Made by a program: the position numbers and the translations under genes
Notes under the pieces: model-generated
What the model was told of the DNA's origin: nothing
Databases searched by the model: none
The model's input: the letters and a program-made list of their open reading frames with translations, nothing else
Part shown: positions 7,285-15,133 of the stretch, piece by piece
How the letters are laid out: the number at the start of each line of letters is the position of its first letter
How positions within the stretch are numbered: position 1 is the first letter of the stretch
DNA from: CAZJUO01 sp964549245
GTDB taxonomy: Bacteria > Patescibacteriota > Patescibacteriia > UBA10025 > JAHIVO01
Length of the DNA stretch: 22,347 nt
NCBI GenBank assembly: GCA_964549245.1
Contig: CAZJUO010000015.1
Location: forward strand, 1 to 22,347
Reading direction: 5' to 3'

Positions 7285-8856
7285 CTACAAAACTTTATAG
7301 ATAGCCGCTTCAGTGTCTCGATAAACTTCCTGAAAGCCTGCGTCATCCTTAATAACTTGTTCCATGGCCCGGTGGCTGCTTTCGATAAAAACATATGAGG
7401 CTCCAAAGGTATCCTTAAGGTCAATATAAACATTTTCTTTTTGCCGGCCCAGCGTAATAGCCACTACCTTGCTGTATAAATCCGTATCATACTCATAGCT
7501 AAAGGTCGGATCTAGGCCGTTAATGTAGTAATTGTGGCTATTAAAATAAAACAGCATGGGAAATTCATCCCAGCTAGAATGAAAAACAATCTCGCCCGGA
7601 TTTGAGTTTTCCTTCAACCAAGTAGCAGCACCCTCAAATCGATTTACTGGGATGCCCCGTAAATCACGATACGTTCCCTTGGCCTCTTTGATAATAATTA
7701 TGCTCGGTACCACCAAACAATAAACGGCCAGAATAACGGCTAAAATAGTATACTTCCGGAAAAACTTTTTTATGCCGGACCTGATAGCCTCCCAGGAAAT
7801 GCCATGAAGGTATTGGCCCAAAGCAAAGGCGCAAAACAGCAGGGTAAAAGGAACGTAATACTCAACGTAACGGCGCGACTTAAGAGTAAATAGAAAAAAA
7901 ACGACCGAAACGAGAAATAAAAAAATGGTCTTGCGAGTGGGGCGCCGATACTTGAAAATAAAAACAAATAGCACTGCCAACAGCAGCATGGACACAAAAG
8001 CGGCGTGCGCTGTCAAATCAATAAATTCATACGGATACCACTCATTTCCTACGGAAATAATACTCTGATAATTAATAATGCCAATTTTAATCAGCTGATT
8101 ACCGTAAAACTCCAGATTATACGGAAAATACGGATTAATCACTATGCCGGTCACCACCCCGACGAGTGAAGCTATAAACAGCTTCAATTCCACGCTATGG
8201 CCAACTACCGTCGCGAACGACCTGCGGCCCCGGCTATACCACCAATGCTCCGCGATGCTGACCACGGCGTACAACCCGCTAAAGATAACAATAAGTATAA
8301 ATCCTCCATACGCCCAGACATAAAAAAACGATACCAATAACAATGCTAACGGCTTATGCTTAAACAGGCAATAAAGCCCAACTAATAAAATTATAATTGA
8401 CAGAACAGGCGCTTTTATTAAATTAATCCGGAAAATAAAAGGCATGCTCCCCAGCAGCAAGAGCGTGTAGATAAAAGCAAATTTTATCCGTTGTGACCGC
8501 AACAGCCAATAAAATAACAGCGTCATGCCGGTGGCCAGCAATATGGTGGCCAGCTTGGCTCCCCCGATAGGATCAAATAATCTAGTAAACGGCTGCAAAA
8601 ACACGTGATACAAAAAATGCTGATCTATATAACTATCCTTGAGGACAGTAAACTGTAGCCAGGGGAATTGTGTTATGATGCCCTCCTGCGGGATCAGCAT
8701 AGCGCTTTTAACATGATAAAACGAATCCGGATCAGCTAGTTCGGGCGTAGCCTGGAAAAAAGTAAAAAACGAAAACGCTATCACCAATAATACGATGTAG
8801 GCGATTGTCTTCCACTGGCGAATGACAAAAGTAGCACTGTGACCATACCACGACAT
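7285..8856 (-). CDS. GT-C membrane glycosyltransferase, STT3/oligosaccharyltransferase-like architecture
   Basis: With the start chosen at ATG 8856 the protein has 523 residues. After the first helix (about 15-35) comes ADPDSFYHVKSAML (D42, D44), an acidic DxD-type first loop followed by FYH like the DSYYH motif of STT3-type enzymes. About eleven further helices follow, then a soluble C-terminal domain with SSWDEFPMLFYFNSHNYY (W429-D430) and GLDPTF. That WDEFP and GLDP pairing recalls the WWDYG region of STT3 but is not identical, so oligosaccharyltransferase activity is not claimed. An upstream in-frame TTG at 8904 lies in a terminator loop and was rejected. TATAAT ends six bases before ATG 8856, so it heads the operon as a leaderless gene. 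Confidence 0.72.
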   Translation of the reverse strand: MSWYGHSATFVIRQWKTIAYIVLLVIAFSFFTFFQATPELADPDSFYHVKSAMLIPQEGIITQFPWLQFTVLKDSYIDQHFLYHVFLQPFTRLFDPIGGAKLATILLATGMTLLFYWLLRSQRIKFAFIYTLLLLGSMPFIFRINLIKAPVLSIIILLVGLYCLFKHKPLALLLVSFFYVWAYGGFILIVIFSGLYAVVSIAEHWWYSRGRRSFATVVGHSVELKLFIASLVGVVTGIVINPYFPYNLEFYGNQLIKIGIINYQSIISVGNEWYPYEFIDLTAHAAFVSMLLLAVLFVFIFKYRRPTRKTIFLFLVSVVFFLFTLKSRRYVEYYVPFTLLFCAFALGQYLHGISWEAIRSGIKKFFRKYTILAVILAVYCLVVPSIIIIKEAKGTYRDLRGIPVNRFEGAATWLKENSNPGEIVFHSSWDEFPMLFYFNSHNYYINGLDPTFSYEYDTDLYSKVVAITLGRQKENVYIDLKDTFGASYVFIESSHRAMEQVIKDDAGFQEVYRDTEAAIYKVL

Positions 8857-8862
8857 ATGCTT

Positions 8863-8891
8863 ATTATACACTGCTTTTAAGTAATCAAAAA
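8863..8891 (-). promoter_or_regulatory. Promoter TTTTTG-N17-TATAAT, leaderless-type
   Basis: On the minus strand TATAAT (8868-8863) ends six bases before ATG 8856. TTTTTG (8891-8886), 17 bases upstream, is the T-tract of the preceding terminator. It would drive the three-gene membrane glycosyltransferase operon. Confidence 0.55.
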
Positions 8892-8922
8892 GAGTCCCCG
8901 CCAAGCATGGTAGCGGGGACTC
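8887..8922 (-). terminator. Rho-independent terminator after the isomerase gene
   Basis: On the minus strand a 10-bp perfect stem, GAGTCCCCGC and GCGGGGACTC (arms 8922-8913 and 8901-8892), with an 11-base loop is followed by TTTTT. It starts eight bases after the stop of the isomerase gene and separates it from the glycosyltransferase operon. Confidence 0.9.
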
Positions 8923-8930
8923 ATGTCTAA

Positions 8931-10028
8931 TTATTTCTTTGCTAATTCTTTTTTAAAGAAATCAACAAAAGGGATCGGCGATGGGTCTAGATTGTTCAAC
9001 AGCGATAAATAATAGTTAACATAGCTGCCGAAAAGCAGCACTTCCATCATTTCCGAAAAAGGACGGCGGCTGGCAGTACGGTATGTCTGGTAGGTAATGC
9101 TGTTCTTCCGTAATACTTTTTGAGTAATAGAAAAACGGCGCAAGACTTTGCCGTAGTATTGCTTTGATTCAATAAACACAAATTGTAGCTGCCTTTTGTT
9201 AGTCGCGGGATAGCGCATTCCTTCCATCAAATGGTGATTAAGCTCCGGTATCAGAAAATATGCTGAAAACGTTTTGCTATTTTCATTGATTTGGTTAGCC
9301 ATAACATGCGCATTGCCTGACAGGTGTTCTGCGGCCACAATAATTGGTATGCGCCCCTGGAGTCGGCAAGCCGCCTGTTTGGCCGGGTTATGCGCCTGCT
9401 TTTTGGCTATACCAAAACGATTCTGTAACCCCGTAACCGTGCGTATGGCCGCCTGGAAATCCTTTTCGCTGACGGTGAGTAAGCCGGCTTTTTTGAGCAG
9501 GGCGATCTGGCCAACCACTGAATACCCGAGTCCCATACGCGGTTGATCGCAGGGGTTATAGCGTGGTTCAAAAATATAGCCTGGCAGCTTTTGCTGTTTC
9601 ACCCACCGTGCCACTTGGCCGCCGGTGCCTAATAGCAGTAGCTTAGCTTTTCTGCGCTTGACCTCGCCGAATGTGCCGATCGGCTCTTCCGTGGTACCGG
9701 AATAGCTGGAAATAACATATAGCGTATCACGATTTACATAGGCGGGTACTGAATAACTATTTATTACCTGCAATGGCACTTGAAGCTCATTTTTAAATAA
9801 AACACTAATAATATGAGCACCCAAAGCAGAACCCCCCATGCCACTAACGACAATGTTTTTAACTTTTGTATAGGAAGCGGGAACCGTTATGTCCTTTACT
9901 TCGTCCCAGGCTTGCTGGCATTGCTTGCCAAGCGCTTCAATAGATTGGTGCATGCCTTGCTTGTCGAGCTTGTTGATGGTTTTGATATTGTCTAGTTTGT
10001 GCATTTTTTGTGTTATTAATGACTGCAT
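8931..10028 (-). CDS. Bifunctional phosphoglucose/phosphomannose isomerase
   Basis: The product has 365 residues, the usual length for the archaeal/CPR-type Pgi/Pmi family. The N-terminal SIS domain shows GMGGSALG (residues 63-70) and SYSGTTEE (about 108-115), the phosphosugar-binding turns. The C-terminal half shows NENSKTF and then PELNHHLMEG, the Glu/His region used in ring opening and isomerisation, and ends with DPSPIPFVDFFKKEL, typical of the family's C-terminal domain. It interconverts fructose 6-phosphate with glucose 6-phosphate and mannose 6-phosphate in the cytoplasm. It is transcribed alone, divergent from yebC, and has its own terminator. ATG 10028 overlaps a TATAAT (10032-10027); a second in-frame ATG at 10004 is possible, since homology starts later. 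Assignment to the family is firm; dual activity is inferred. Confidence 0.88.
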   Translation of the reverse strand: MQSLITQKMHKLDNIKTINKLDKQGMHQSIEALGKQCQQAWDEVKDITVPASYTKVKNIVVSGMGGSALGAHIISVLFKNELQVPLQVINSYSVPAYVNRDTLYVISSYSGTTEEPIGTFGEVKRRKAKLLLLGTGGQVARWVKQQKLPGYIFEPRYNPCDQPRMGLGYSVVGQIALLKKAGLLTVSEKDFQAAIRTVTGLQNRFGIAKKQAHNPAKQAACRLQGRIPIIVAAEHLSGNAHVMANQINENSKTFSAYFLIPELNHHLMEGMRYPATNKRQLQFVFIESKQYYGKVLRRFSITQKVLRKNSITYQTYRTASRRPFSEMMEVLLFGSYVNYYLSLLNNLDPSPIPFVDFFKKELAKK

Positions 10029-10113
10029 TATAATTAATTTTTACTATAAAAGCAAATTGATTTTTCCGCTAAAATATGTTATATTTAGATGGTCTACTCC
10101 CTTATATTAGCTT
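10029..10113. promoter_or_regulatory. Divergent promoter region between isomerase and yebC
   Basis: This AT-rich 85-base gap holds promoter-like boxes for both directions. On the plus strand TATATT (10103-10108) ends five bases before ATG 10114 of yebC. On the minus strand TATAGT (10048-10043) is 14 bases before ATG 10028. Neither gene has a Shine-Dalgarno sequence. Confidence 0.5.
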
Positions 10114-10839
10114 ATGTCCGGGCATTCAAAATGGTCACAAATAAAACGACAAAAAGCGGCTACCGATAAAAAAAGAGGTGGCTTGTTTACTAAACTCGCC
10201 AACGCAATTACCATCGCCGCTAAACAAGGCGGCGGCAGCCCAGAACAAAATTTCAAGCTCCGCTTAGCCGTCGAGCGAGCCAAATCAGCCAATATGCCCA
10301 ACGACAATATTGAGCGGGCCATTAAGCGCGGCACCGGAGAGCTGTCAGGTACAGCCATTGAAGAAATAATCTATGAAGGATACGGTCCGTCCGGTACTGC
10401 TATCGTCATTGAGTCGGCAACTGATAACCGTAACCGTACTACAGCTGTTATCCGCAGTATTTTGAGCAAATACCAGGGAAAGCTTGGCAGTACCGGCAAC
10501 GTACTCTGGATGTTCACCAGGCAAGGCGTGCTATGCGTGGAAAAAAGCGTTATACCGGATAAAGAATCATTTATGCTGGAAATAATTGACGCCGGTGCCG
10601 ATGATATTCAGGAAGCGCCGGAGGGATTTACGATTATCACTGCCCCTGAAAAGCTTCAGGCAGTCCAAACATACCTTGAGAATAAAAAAATACCTATCGT
10701 TTCGGCGAATATCGAGCTGGTTCCGAAAAACAAGCTTGCCATCACCGACACTGCGGTTATAAATAAATTGCAGGGCTTATTTGAGGAGCTGGAATCAAGC
10801 GATGAGGTAAACAATTTTTTTTCAAATGCCGATCTCTAA
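10114..10839 (+). CDS. yebC: YebC/PmpR family protein (TACO1-like)
   Basis: The product has 241 residues, the full normal length. It opens with the hallmark MSGHSKWSQIKRQKAATDKK, followed by LFTKLANAI, KLRLAVERAKSANMPNDNIE and the glycine-rich EIIYEGYGPSGTAIVIE stretch. GSTGNVLWMF starts the second domain, with GADDIQ later. YebC proteins bind DNA or ribosomes; one branch represses or activates genes and another helps ribosomes pass proline stretches. Which role applies here cannot be read from the sequence. It heads the long plus-strand run, is likely leaderless (TATATT five bases before the ATG), and overlaps ruvC by 14 bases, the common yebC-ruvC pairing. Confidence 0.95.
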   Translation: MSGHSKWSQIKRQKAATDKKRGGLFTKLANAITIAAKQGGGSPEQNFKLRLAVERAKSANMPNDNIERAIKRGTGELSGTAIEEIIYEGYGPSGTAIVIESATDNRNRTTAVIRSILSKYQGKLGSTGNVLWMFTRQGVLCVEKSVIPDKESFMLEIIDAGADDIQEAPEGFTIITAPEKLQAVQTYLENKKIPIVSANIELVPKNKLAITDTAVINKLQGLFEELESSDEVNNFFSNADL

Positions 10840-11335
10840 AAAAAAGAGGTTTACTATTCTGGGCATTGACCCAGGTTTTGCCATTACTGGCTACGGATTA
10901 ATTACCTGCCAATCAGGCAATATTTCCGTGCATAGCTGCGGTGCCATCACCACCTCTTCGCAAGAACCCTATAGCCAGCGGCTCGGCACCCTTTACGCTG
11001 ACCTTATCACTATTATAAATAAACATAAACCTGACTGTATTGCGGTTGAAGAATTATTTTTCGCCAAAAATGTAAAAACCGCACTCAAGGTAGGCCAAGC
11101 CCGGGGCGTGGTACTGCTGGCCGGATGGAAAAAAAATATCCCTTTGCGGGAATTTACGCCCTTACAGGTAAAACAAGCTCTGGTCGGTTATGGCCGCGCC
11201 TCAAAATCTCAAGTACAAACCATGGTAGCCGCACAGCTCAAGCTAAATAACATACCCCAGCCCGATGATGTAGCCGATGCCCTGGCAGTAGCCATCTGTT
11301 GCTGCCAAACAAAAGAATTTTTACTACCCTCATGA
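10826..11335 (+). CDS. ruvC: Holliday junction endonuclease RuvC
   Basis: The product has 169 residues, normal for RuvC. The RNase H-like core shows ILGIDPGFAITGYG with catalytic Asp15. VEELFFAKNVKTALKVGQARG carries the second acidic residue at Glu75, and PDDVADALAVAICC carries the last acidic cluster (D147, D148, D151). It resolves Holliday junctions by paired nicking in complex with RuvAB, whose genes are not in the window. The start inside the end of yebC gives a 14-base overlap, and the stop overlaps the next start as ATGA, so translation is probably coupled on both sides. There is no link in function with the glucan genes that follow. Confidence 0.95.
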   Translation: MPISKKKRFTILGIDPGFAITGYGLITCQSGNISVHSCGAITTSSQEPYSQRLGTLYADLITIINKHKPDCIAVEELFFAKNVKTALKVGQARGVVLLAGWKKNIPLREFTPLQVKQALVGYGRASKSQVQTMVAAQLKLNNIPQPDDVADALAVAICCCQTKEFLLPS

Positions 11336-12414
11336 CCGATAACAAAAAAATAAATAAAATCATCAGCGTCTCAAAAGAGGTTATCAAGGACTGCGCCCTG
11401 GAAAATGGAGCCATTGTCGCTGCTAATACCGACAAGCCCTACACCCCGAAAGAGGCTTCTGATTATCGATACGTTTGGATACGTGATGCCTGTTTTATAT
11501 GTGTGGCTGCCGAATACTTGCACATACCCATTCAGGAAAAGTTTTTTGAATGGGTCTATCACCGTCCTGAAGACTTTTCCAAAGACAAACTGCTGTATGC
11601 CAACTATTCTTCCAACGGGCGCAGTGCTACTATGGGCAAACAATTCCAAGCTGATCAAATGGGAACGTTGCTCTGGACTATCCACCACTTTTACCGAAAA
11701 AATTTTGAACAAGCACTGCAATTTAAAAAACTTATTCAGCGGACGGCTGATGGGTTGACCGCCTCCTGGGACCAGACACACTTTTCGGTTTCCACCACTG
11801 ACCTGTGGGAAGTTTTGGAGCGTAAAACTTCAAGCCGTTTAAAGAATAATTTTACATACTCCTTAGCAGCCTGTGCCCGTGGACTACTGTGCGCTGAAGA
11901 GATCATTCCCAACCATTTTTGGAAAGAAACTGCCCTGCAGATGATGAAACAAATCGAAGCCGCCTATGACCAAAAACTGGGTTACTTTTACCGAAACCAT
12001 GGCATTGTCTCCGATCAAAACGTCGACGCGTCATTGCTCGGCCTGGTATACCCCTTTCAGATATGCGAGGCCAAGGATCCCCGTATGGTAAAAACAGTCC
12101 GCCAAATTGAATCCACTATAGTAAAAAACGGCGGTGTACACCGTTTCCAATTCGACTACTTTGATAGCGAGGGTTCGGCCCAGGAAGGCGGCGGCGCCTG
12201 GCCACTACTCAACTGCTGGATGTCAATATATTGGTCGCTTTATGGCGACAAAAAAAAGGCCTTGCAATACTTCAACTGGGTTGTCGAACGCGCTGATAAA
12301 TTTAACTATTATCTTCCAGAACAATACTTCGATGATGTACGCGTCGGCATTTACCCATTGGCCTGGAGTCATGCGGCTTTTGTCATTGCGGCTCACTATC
12401 TAAACTATATCTAA
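11332..12414 (+). CDS. GH15 family glucoamylase-like enzyme, cytoplasmic
   Basis: From ATG 11332 the protein has 360 residues; an upstream TTG at 11299 inside ruvC was rejected. It has the (alpha/alpha)6 catalytic domain motifs of GH15: YRYVWIRDACF (W49, R51, D52), STTDLWEVLE, QEGGGAWPLLNCWMSIYW with likely general acid Glu285, and LPEQYF with likely base Glu330 followed by IYPLAWSHA. There is no signal peptide and no N-terminal beta-sandwich domain, so it is shorter than secreted bacterial glucoamylases. It should release glucose from non-reducing ends of alpha-1,4-glucans or short maltodextrins inside the cell. It overlaps ruvC by four bases (ATGA) and is seven bases from glycogen synthase 1. 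Exact substrate (maltodextrin, dextran, trehalose) is not settled. Confidence 0.88.
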   Translation: MTDNKKINKIISVSKEVIKDCALENGAIVAANTDKPYTPKEASDYRYVWIRDACFICVAAEYLHIPIQEKFFEWVYHRPEDFSKDKLLYANYSSNGRSATMGKQFQADQMGTLLWTIHHFYRKNFEQALQFKKLIQRTADGLTASWDQTHFSVSTTDLWEVLERKTSSRLKNNFTYSLAACARGLLCAEEIIPNHFWKETALQMMKQIEAAYDQKLGYFYRNHGIVSDQNVDASLLGLVYPFQICEAKDPRMVKTVRQIESTIVKNGGVHRFQFDYFDSEGSAQEGGGAWPLLNCWMSIYWSLYGDKKKALQYFNWVVERADKFNYYLPEQYFDDVRVGIYPLAWSHAAFVIAAHYLNYI

Positions 12415-12421
12415 ACTTCAT

Positions 12422-13888
12422 ATGGCTCGTACCTATCGTATTGCTACCATAGCTTCAGAAGTGGCCCCCTATTCAAAAAGCGGCGGCATGGGTGATGTAG
12501 TCTGCGCCTTGCCAAAGGCTTTGGCCCGATTCGGACATCAGCTCTATATCTTGACCCCCTACTATAGCTTCATCAGACAACAGGGCTTATCGCTGGAAAT
12601 AATTGACAAAACAACGATTTCTTTTGGCAAGACATTGTATAACATTGTATACTATCAACTTACCCTGGAGCCCAACAGAAAAATTATTTTTATTGAAAAT
12701 AAAAAGCTATTCAACAGAAAAAAACGGATTTATGGCTACTCCAATGATAATCTCTGCTTTTTAATTTTTAATGTGGCGGCTATAAAATTTTTAGAGCTTA
12801 AGAAAATCAGGCCTCAAATAATCCATTGCCACGACTGGCAATCCGGTCTGGTGCCAAATATTATCGCCAAAGAGAAGAGCAAGTATCCCACCCTAAAAAA
12901 GGCGGCTACTGTTTTTACTATCCACAATCTCACCTTCCAGTCAGGCATCGACTGGTGGAAAACGCCCCCGAATAAGCGTGATGACGGAAAATCAAACCCG
13001 CTTAAAAAACGCGGCGGCATTAAATTTCTTAACTTTACAAAACGGGGGATCTTTTACGCTGATGTGATCAATACTGTCAGCGAGCGATACGCTGAAGAAA
13101 TCACTACGCCGGAACTCGGCCAAGGGCTTGATAAATATTTACGCAACCGCAAATCAGACCTCTACGGCATTATCAACGGTATTGATTACGCTGTCAACAA
13201 CCCAGCCTTTGACGATAATATAGCCTACAAATATGACTGGAACAGCCTACGGCGCAAAAAGAAAAATAAGCTAGCCCTGCAAAAAGAAACCGGACTTGAA
13301 CAAAGCCCCGAAATCCCGCTTATCGGGGTGGTTAACCGCCTGACCGAACAAAAAGGTTTTAAATTAATCATGGAGACGATTGACATCCTCATGCGCCTCC
13401 CCCTGCAAATAGTCATTGTAGGCAGCGGTTTTAAAGAATATATCTTATTCTTTAAAAAAATATCCCGTAAGTACCCAAAAAAACTAACCATCGTCACCCC
13501 CTTTACTGAAGTTATGGAATCAAAAGTGTATGCTGGCTCTGATATGTTTTTAATGCCTTCGCGCTTTGAGCCGTGCGGCATCTCCCAATTAAAAAGCCTG
13601 CGGTACGGCTCCATACCCATTGTGCATGAAACCGGTGGCTTGTCCGACACTATCTCCAACTACAATCCAAAAACCAGAAAGGGCAATGGTTTTGTCTTTA
13701 AAAAATACGGCCAGAACGAATTTATCATCGCCCTGACTAGAGCTTTGGAAAACTACAAATACACACAGACCTGGGAAAACCTAACCTGGCGGGCCATGCA
13801 ACAATCATACTCTTGGGAATTGCCGGCAAAAAAATATGTACAACTATACAGCTTGGCCCTAAAGAACAAAAAAAAGAAAAAGCAATAA
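12422..13888 (+). CDS. glgA: Glycogen/starch synthase, GT5 (copy 1)
   Basis: The product has 488 residues, full GT5 length. The N-terminal Rossmann domain begins with IATIASEVAPYSKSGGMGD, where KSGG (Lys19) replaces the usual K(T/V)GGL. It continues with HCHDWQSGLVPN and FTIHNLTFQ. The C-terminal nucleotide-binding domain has VNRLTEQKGF, IVGSG and PSRFEPCGISQLKSLRYGS with catalytic Glu383, then ETGGLSDTI. It transfers glucose from ADP- or UDP-glucose onto the non-reducing end of alpha-1,4-glucan. The sequence diverges more from the canonical motifs than copy 2 at 19018, and it ends in a Lys-rich tail (KNKKKKKQ). There is no Shine-Dalgarno before the ATG. The two copies may differ in donor or in primer use; this is inference. 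Confidence 0.93.
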   Translation: MARTYRIATIASEVAPYSKSGGMGDVVCALPKALARFGHQLYILTPYYSFIRQQGLSLEIIDKTTISFGKTLYNIVYYQLTLEPNRKIIFIENKKLFNRKKRIYGYSNDNLCFLIFNVAAIKFLELKKIRPQIIHCHDWQSGLVPNIIAKEKSKYPTLKKAATVFTIHNLTFQSGIDWWKTPPNKRDDGKSNPLKKRGGIKFLNFTKRGIFYADVINTVSERYAEEITTPELGQGLDKYLRNRKSDLYGIINGIDYAVNNPAFDDNIAYKYDWNSLRRKKKNKLALQKETGLEQSPEIPLIGVVNRLTEQKGFKLIMETIDILMRLPLQIVIVGSGFKEYILFFKKISRKYPKKLTIVTPFTEVMESKVYAGSDMFLMPSRFEPCGISQLKSLRYGSIPIVHETGGLSDTISNYNPKTRKGNGFVFKKYGQNEFIIALTRALENYKYTQTWENLTWRAMQQSYSWELPAKKYVQLYSLALKNKKKKKQ

Positions 13889-13900
13889 CTATCCCTTACT

Positions 13901-15133
13901 ATGCACTGGGTAAATTTTTTTCATATCTACCAACCGCCAAACTGGTCCGCTGCCATTATCAGAAAAGTAGTTAAGGAAAGCTACCGTCCCTTACTCGCGA
14001 TGATAAAAAAACATCGAAAACTTTTTATTACGCTTAACATTAATGGTTCTTTGACCGAACAGCTGGCAGAGCACGGGCACACTGATATCATTACCGCAAT
14101 TAAAACCTTAGCCAGGGCAAAATGTATAGAGCTAACCGGCTCGGCCATGTATCATCCCATTTTGCCGCTGCTGCCGGATACGGAGATCAAACGGCAGATT
14201 GAGCTCAATACAGCTGCCAATAAAAAATACTTTGGCAGCGCCTATAACCCAAAGGGTTTTTTTGCTCCCGAGATGGCCTATAGCAACCATGTAGGAAAAC
14301 TGATTTCGCGGCTAGGTTTCCGTTGGGTAATTATCGATGAAATTTCAGCGGCGGGAAAATTAGCTGTAAGTGACACCAGCCGAGTTTACCGATTAAAAAA
14401 CTCCAATCTGAACATCGTCTTCCGCAACCGCCTGATCAGCGACTACTTCTCTTTCCACTGTGAACTAAAAAAACCGTCTTCCTTTATATCTTTACTCACC
14501 AGCACTCTGCCCCGCAATAAAACACTGATAACCGCTATGGATGGGGAGAATTTAGGACACCATCGTCCAGGACTTGATACATATTGGCAAACCATAGTGA
14601 CAAATAAAAATATTACAACCTTAACCATCAGCCAATTCATTGCCTCGGAAAAACATAAACAAGCCATCAGCCCAAAACAGGCCAGCTGGTCTTCTCAAGC
14701 TTCTGAATTGCGTCGGGGCATCCCCTTTGCACTATGGCAAGACCCCCAAAATCCTATACACGCCAACCAGTGGCTATTAGTGCACCACACCATCGCCGCT
14801 GTGCATAAAAACACCAACCACCCCAACTATAAAACTGCCCGCCAGTTGCTTGATAAGCGTTTAGCATCAGATCAGTTTTGGTGGGCCTCGGCTAAACCAT
14901 GGTGGAGCCTGCGCATTATTACAAAAAAAACCAAAGAGCTGCTGGCGATCAACCGATTGCTTGAAAAAGATTCCGCTAAGGCCCAAAAGCTGGCCAACAA
15001 AATTATTTCCACGGCACAGCGCTGGCAACAAACTAAAAAATATAAACTAACAGCCGCCCGTTACCTTACGGCCAATGAACAGGATGGCATTCGGTATATC
15101 GGCGGTAAAAAAATTCTAGCTAAAAACATATGA
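13901..15133 (+). CDS. GH57 family alpha-glucan enzyme (copy A)
   Basis: The product has 410 residues. GH57 regions are visible in order: HIYQPP at residues 8-12 (the HxHQP-type start), TGSAMYHPILPLLP, GFFAPEMAY with nucleophile Glu124, IIDEI, and ITAMDGENLGHHRPGL with acid/base Asp214. The WWASAKPWWS stretch is the late aromatic region. Members of GH57 act as alpha-amylases, amylopullulanases, 4-alpha-glucanotransferases or branching enzymes by a retaining mechanism; motifs alone do not separate these. No signal peptide is present, so it acts in the cytoplasm. It is 12 bases after glycogen synthase 1 and overlaps its paralogue (copy B) by ATGA. It lacks the C-terminal UVR extension of copy B. 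A branching role would fill the absence of GH13 GlgB here, but this is speculation. Confidence 0.87.
   Translation: MHWVNFFHIYQPPNWSAAIIRKVVKESYRPLLAMIKKHRKLFITLNINGSLTEQLAEHGHTDIITAIKTLARAKCIELTGSAMYHPILPLLPDTEIKRQIELNTAANKKYFGSAYNPKGFFAPEMAYSNHVGKLISRLGFRWVIIDEISAAGKLAVSDTSRVYRLKNSNLNIVFRNRLISDYFSFHCELKKPSSFISLLTSTLPRNKTLITAMDGENLGHHRPGLDTYWQTIVTNKNITTLTISQFIASEKHKQAISPKQASWSSQASELRRGIPFALWQDPQNPIHANQWLLVHHTIAAVHKNTNHPNYKTARQLLDKRLASDQFWWASAKPWWSLRIITKKTKELLAINRLLEKDSAKAQKLANKIISTAQRWQQTKKYKLTAARYLTANEQDGIRYIGGKKILAKNI

Noticed and set aside
8857..8904. TTG 8904 as start of the STT3-like gene (16 extra residues)
   Set aside because: It lies in the loop of the isomerase terminator and upstream of the TATAAT; ATG 8856 starts right before the first conserved part.
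10027..10032. TATAAT overlapping ATG 10028 as the isomerase promoter
   Set aside because: A start there would place the transcript start inside the gene; possible only if ATG 10004 is the true start, which cannot be decided here.
11299..11331. TTG 11299 as start of the GH15 gene
   Set aside because: It would overlap ruvC by 37 bases, while ATG 11332 gives the common ATGA overlap and keeps all GH15 motifs.
11332..15133. TGA read as glycine (code 25) as in some CPR lineages
   Set aside because: ruvC and GH57 copy A end in TGA at the expected family lengths, inside ATGA overlaps with the next gene.
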